DNA from: Lentzea waywayandensis | GTDB taxonomy: Bacteria; Actinomycetota; Actinomycetes; Mycobacteriales; Pseudonocardiaceae | DNA length: 64,000 bases | Direction of reading: 5' to 3' | NCBI RefSeq assembly: GCF_900115955.1 | Contig: NZ_FOYL01000007.1 | Location: 62,001-126,000, forward strand | Position numbers and translations under genes: made by a program | Shown: positions 61,724 to 64,000 of the stretch, in pieces | How positions within the stretch are numbered: the first letter of the stretch is position 1 | How the letters are laid out: every line of letters begins with the position of its first letter | The notes under the pieces: generated by a model | What the model was told of the DNA's origin: nothing | What the model saw: the letters and a program-made list of their open reading frames with translations, nothing else | The model's database searches: none

Positions 61724-62667
61724 CGGCGGAAGCGCAGGCCGATGACCAGGGCGGCGACCAGCACGATGCCGCCCAGGGTCAGCGCCAGGGGCCAGTTCTG
61801 CCAGGAGCCGCCCGGCGAGTCCGAGGGAGATGCCTGCGGCTGGTCGGCGGCCGGCGGGGGCGTCGTGGTCGTCGGCGGGGGTGGCTGGGCCAGTGCCGCA
61901 GCGCCCGCCACGGCGCGGATCGGGGTGCCGGCGCCTTCGGAGGCCGAGAGCAGGGTGCCGTCCGGATCGAAGGCGATGGCCTCGCCCTGAGGCTCGTTCG
62001 GCAGCGGGACTCGGACTGGGTCGCCGGACAGCGCCTTCATGACATCGCCGTCGGGGACCGGGTAGAGGTAGGCCTCGGTATAGGTGCGCAGGGCGATGAC
62101 GGAGCCGTCGGGTGTGGAGGCGGCTCCGGTCACGAGGCGCGAGTCGAGGGTGCCTTCCAGGGGGCCGCCCGGGGTGTCCGTCGTCGACAGCGACACGCGC
62201 GCGACCTGCTCCAACGGCACCGATATATCAGTTCGGAGCGGGGCCGTCGGGCGATATACCAGCGCGGAACCGAGGGGTTCCTTGGTGATGATGTACGGCG
62301 TGCCGGACTTGTCGATGAGCAACGCCTCGGCGTCGTGCTTGCCGTCCGGATAGGTGACGCGGAACCGCTCCACGGCGCCCGAGGGCGAGACCTTGTGCAG
62401 GGCGACCGTGGTGCGGGACTTGTTGTTGTCGCCGGTGTCGGACGCCCAGAGGGTGCCGTCCGGCGTCATCGCGAGGTCTTCGACGTCGTAGGGGTCGACG
62501 GGCGCGGTGATCGTGCGCGTCACCACGCAGTCACGGCCCATGACCTGGATGCGCAGCGTGCCGTTGTCGCTGTCGCTGACGGCGAAGAACTGCTTGCCGT
62601 CGGACGTGAGCCCGGAAAGCTCCTGCATGGCTACCGGGCACACGTCCACGGGTGGAGGCGGGATCAA
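61714..62667 (-). CDS. Propeller-like protein with C-terminal membrane anchor, no visible signal peptide
   Basis: The 317-residue product has repeated blade-like motifs (AMTPDGTLWASDTGDNNKS, AASTPDGSVIALRTY, AFDPDGTLLSASEG), a Pro/Thr-rich stalk (about 255-285) and a C-terminal helix (WPLALTLGGIVLVAALVIGL) ending RFRRRA. The basic tail predicts an external propeller, yet the only available start, a TTG at 62667 overlapping the hflX stop (TTGA), gives MIPPPPVDVCPV and no signal peptide. An N-terminal truncation or an unusual export route is possible. It contains a GATATATCAGT copy at 62222. Confidence 0.7.
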   Translation of the reverse strand: MIPPPPVDVCPVAMQELSGLTSDGKQFFAVSDSDNGTLRIQVMGRDCVVTRTITAPVDPYDVEDLAMTPDGTLWASDTGDNNKSRTTVALHKVSPSGAVERFRVTYPDGKHDAEALLIDKSGTPYIITKEPLGSALVYRPTAPLRTDISVPLEQVARVSLSTTDTPGGPLEGTLDSRLVTGAASTPDGSVIALRTYTEAYLYPVPDGDVMKALSGDPVRVPLPNEPQGEAIAFDPDGTLLSASEGAGTPIRAVAGAAALAQPPPPTTTTPPPAADQPQASPSDSPGGSWQNWPLALTLGGIVLVAALVIGLRFRRRA

Positions 62668-64000
62668 GCAGGCGTCCCGTTCGTCGCGAACTCCTCGAGC
62701 GCGTTGGCGAGGTCCGGGCGCACGCGGGCGCTGAGCAGCGTGCCCGACTCCGTGTGCTTCTCAGACAGGATCTCGCCGTCGCGGTGCACGCGAGCGACGA
62801 CCTCGCCGCGCGCGTACGGCACGAGGGCCTCGACCACGACCTCGGGACGGGGCATCAGCTCGGCGATGCGGACCCGCAGTTCCTCGATGCCGAGGCCCGA
62901 GTGCGCCGACACGAACGACGCGTCCGGGAACAGGTGCCGCAACCGGGCCATGCCCAGGTCGCCGACCGCGTCGATCTTGTTCACGACGAGCAGCTCACGC
63001 GGCATCGGCGTGTCGGTCTTGTCGTTGATCTCGGAGAGAACCTCGCGCACGGCCTTGACCTGCTTCTCCGGCATGCCGTCGGAGCCGTCGACCACGTGCA
63101 CGAGCAGATCGGACTGGCCGACCTCCTCGAGCGTGGAGCGGAACGCCTCGACCAGCTGGTGCGGCAGGTGCCGGACGAAGCCGACCGTGTCCGTCAGCGT
63201 GTACGGCAGGCCTTCCGGCGTCAGCGCGCGGCGCGTCGTCGGGTCGAGGGTGGCGAACAGCGCGTCCTCCACCAGGACACCGGCGCCCGTCAGCGCGTTG
63301 AGCAGCGACGACTTGCCCGCGTTCGTGTAGCCCGCGATGGCGATGCTCGGGATCTCGTTCGCCGTGCGGCGGCCCCGCTTGGTCTCGCGGATGACGCCGA
63401 TCGCGGCGATCTCACGACGCAGCTTGGAGATGCGCGCGCGGATCCGGCGGCGGTCGGTCTCGATCTTGGTCTCACCGGGACCGCGCAGACCCACACCGCC
63501 GTTGCCGCCACCGGCACGACCACCGGCCTGCCGCGACAACGTCTCACCCCAGCCGCGCAGGCGCGGCATCAGGTACTGCAGCTGGGCCAGCTCGACCTGC
63601 GCCTTGCCCTCCTTGGACCGCGCGTGCTGCGCGAAGATGTCCAGGATGAGCGCGGTGCGGTCGATGACCTTGACCTTGAGCTTCTCCTCCAGCTGACGCA
63701 GCTGGCCAGGCGAGAGCTCGCCGTCGCAGATCACCGTGTCCGCGCCGGTCGACTGCACGACGTCACGCAGCTCGGAGACCTTGCCGGAGCCGATGTACGT
63801 CGCGGCGTCCGGCTTGTCACGACGCTGCACGACGCCTTCGAGCACCTCGGAACCGGCGGTCTCGGCGAGGCGGGCGAGCTCGGCCATCGAGGCGTCGGAG
63901 TCCGCGGCCGTGCCCTCGGTCCACACCCCGACGAGCACGACCCGCTCCAGGCGGAGCTGCCGGTACTCGACCTCGGTGATGTCCTCGAGCTCGGTGGACA
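62664..64000 (-). CDS. hflX: GTPase HflX (5' end outside window)
   Basis: At least 445 residues are encoded; the start lies beyond the right edge. The N-terminal HflX domain has DAATYIGSGKVSEL and LSPGQLRQLEEKLKVKVIDRTALILDIFAQHARSKEGKAQVELAQLQYLMPRLRG. The G domain has IAGYTNAGKSSLLNAL (G1), a DTVGFVRHLP switch region (G3) and VVNKIDAV (G4). It rescues or splits stalled ribosomes under stress. The stop overlaps the propeller gene's TTG start. Confidence 0.95.
   Translation of the reverse strand, partial: STELEDITEVEYRQLRLERVVLVGVWTEGTAADSDASMAELARLAETAGSEVLEGVVQRRDKPDAATYIGSGKVSELRDVVQSTGADTVICDGELSPGQLRQLEEKLKVKVIDRTALILDIFAQHARSKEGKAQVELAQLQYLMPRLRGWGETLSRQAGGRAGGGNGGVGLRGPGETKIETDRRRIRARISKLRREIAAIGVIRETKRGRRTANEIPSIAIAGYTNAGKSSLLNALTGAGVLVEDALFATLDPTTRRALTPEGLPYTLTDTVGFVRHLPHQLVEAFRSTLEEVGQSDLLVHVVDGSDGMPEKQVKAVREVLSEINDKTDTPMPRELLVVNKIDAVGDLGMARLRHLFPDASFVSAHSGLGIEELRVRIAELMPRPEVVVEALVPYARGEVVARVHRDGEILSEKHTESGTLLSARVRPDLANALEEFATNGTPA

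Overview
The window is a G+C-rich stretch (roughly 70% by eye) with almost no spacer DNA, frequent GTG/TTG starts, GTGA/ATGA start-stop overlaps, a B12-dependent ribonucleotide reductase next to nrdR, a lexA promoter with SOS boxes of the actinobacterial TCGAAC-N4-GTTCGA type, and a DtxR/IdeR-type iron repressor. Together these point to a soil actinomycete, most likely of the Pseudonocardiales (Lentzea/Saccharothrix/Amycolatopsis-like). The genus is an inference. No rRNA, tRNA, CRISPR array or intact mobile element was seen.

Layout. (1) 1-7.85 kb: a hexuronate/aldarate locus. A minus-strand operon encodes a sugar-binding lipoprotein, two ABC permeases, 5-dehydro-4-deoxyglucarate dehydratase and the start of a glucarate dehydratase. 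A divergent plus-strand operon encodes an IclR regulator, uronate dehydrogenase and a ketoglutarate-semialdehyde dehydrogenase, and ends in a clear intrinsic terminator. The enzymes form an oxidative route from uronic acid to 2-oxoglutarate. (2) 7.85-17 kb: a methyltransferase, a radical SAM/SPASM-like protein, a chloramphenicol-phosphotransferase-like kinase, a flavin monooxygenase divergent from a DrrAB-type exporter, RtcB, and a pair of paralogous small proteins, one with 17 pentapeptide repeats. (3) 17.2-22.5 kb: an unusual minus-strand cluster of an orphan GlnH-like lipoprotein, a DasR-like regulator and a 1183-residue protein joining a STAND-like NTPase, one membrane helix and an extracytoplasmic binding-protein domain. 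(4) 22.6-31 kb: protein acetyltransferase PatA next to deacetylase AcuC, a lipoprotein, a rhodanese, and a dtxR-galK-galE run.

(5) 31-46.6 kb: peptidases, adenosine deaminase-like protein, CutA, a HelD-type RNA polymerase-associated ATPase behind an AT-rich promoter, a GH4 glycosidase, LspA, endonuclease V, an ArsR/SRPBCC pair, a metallo-beta-lactamase-fold protein, a CBS protein and a 55-residue basic protein. (6) 46.6-54.9 kb: surface and membrane proteins, a rifampicin-phosphotransferase/PEP-synthase-like enzyme, ADP-ribosylglycohydrolase with a divergent LysR regulator, an unknown protein and an HNH-like protein. (7) 54.9-64 kb: nrdJ-nrdR, a short ChiZ-like membrane protein, lexA, a transposase-HTH/MarR fusion regulator, a cytochrome P450, a tail-anchored propeller protein and hflX running off the end.

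Signals not explained by the genes include a four-copy intergenic repeat family (10.1, 10.2, 44.6 and 60.5 kb), a marked excess of ATATAT-containing motifs for such a G+C-rich sequence, strong hairpins next to both binding-protein genes, and seven convergent gene pairs whose 3' ends overlap. The best candidate for an undescribed system is the 17.2-22.5 kb receptor-like operon.
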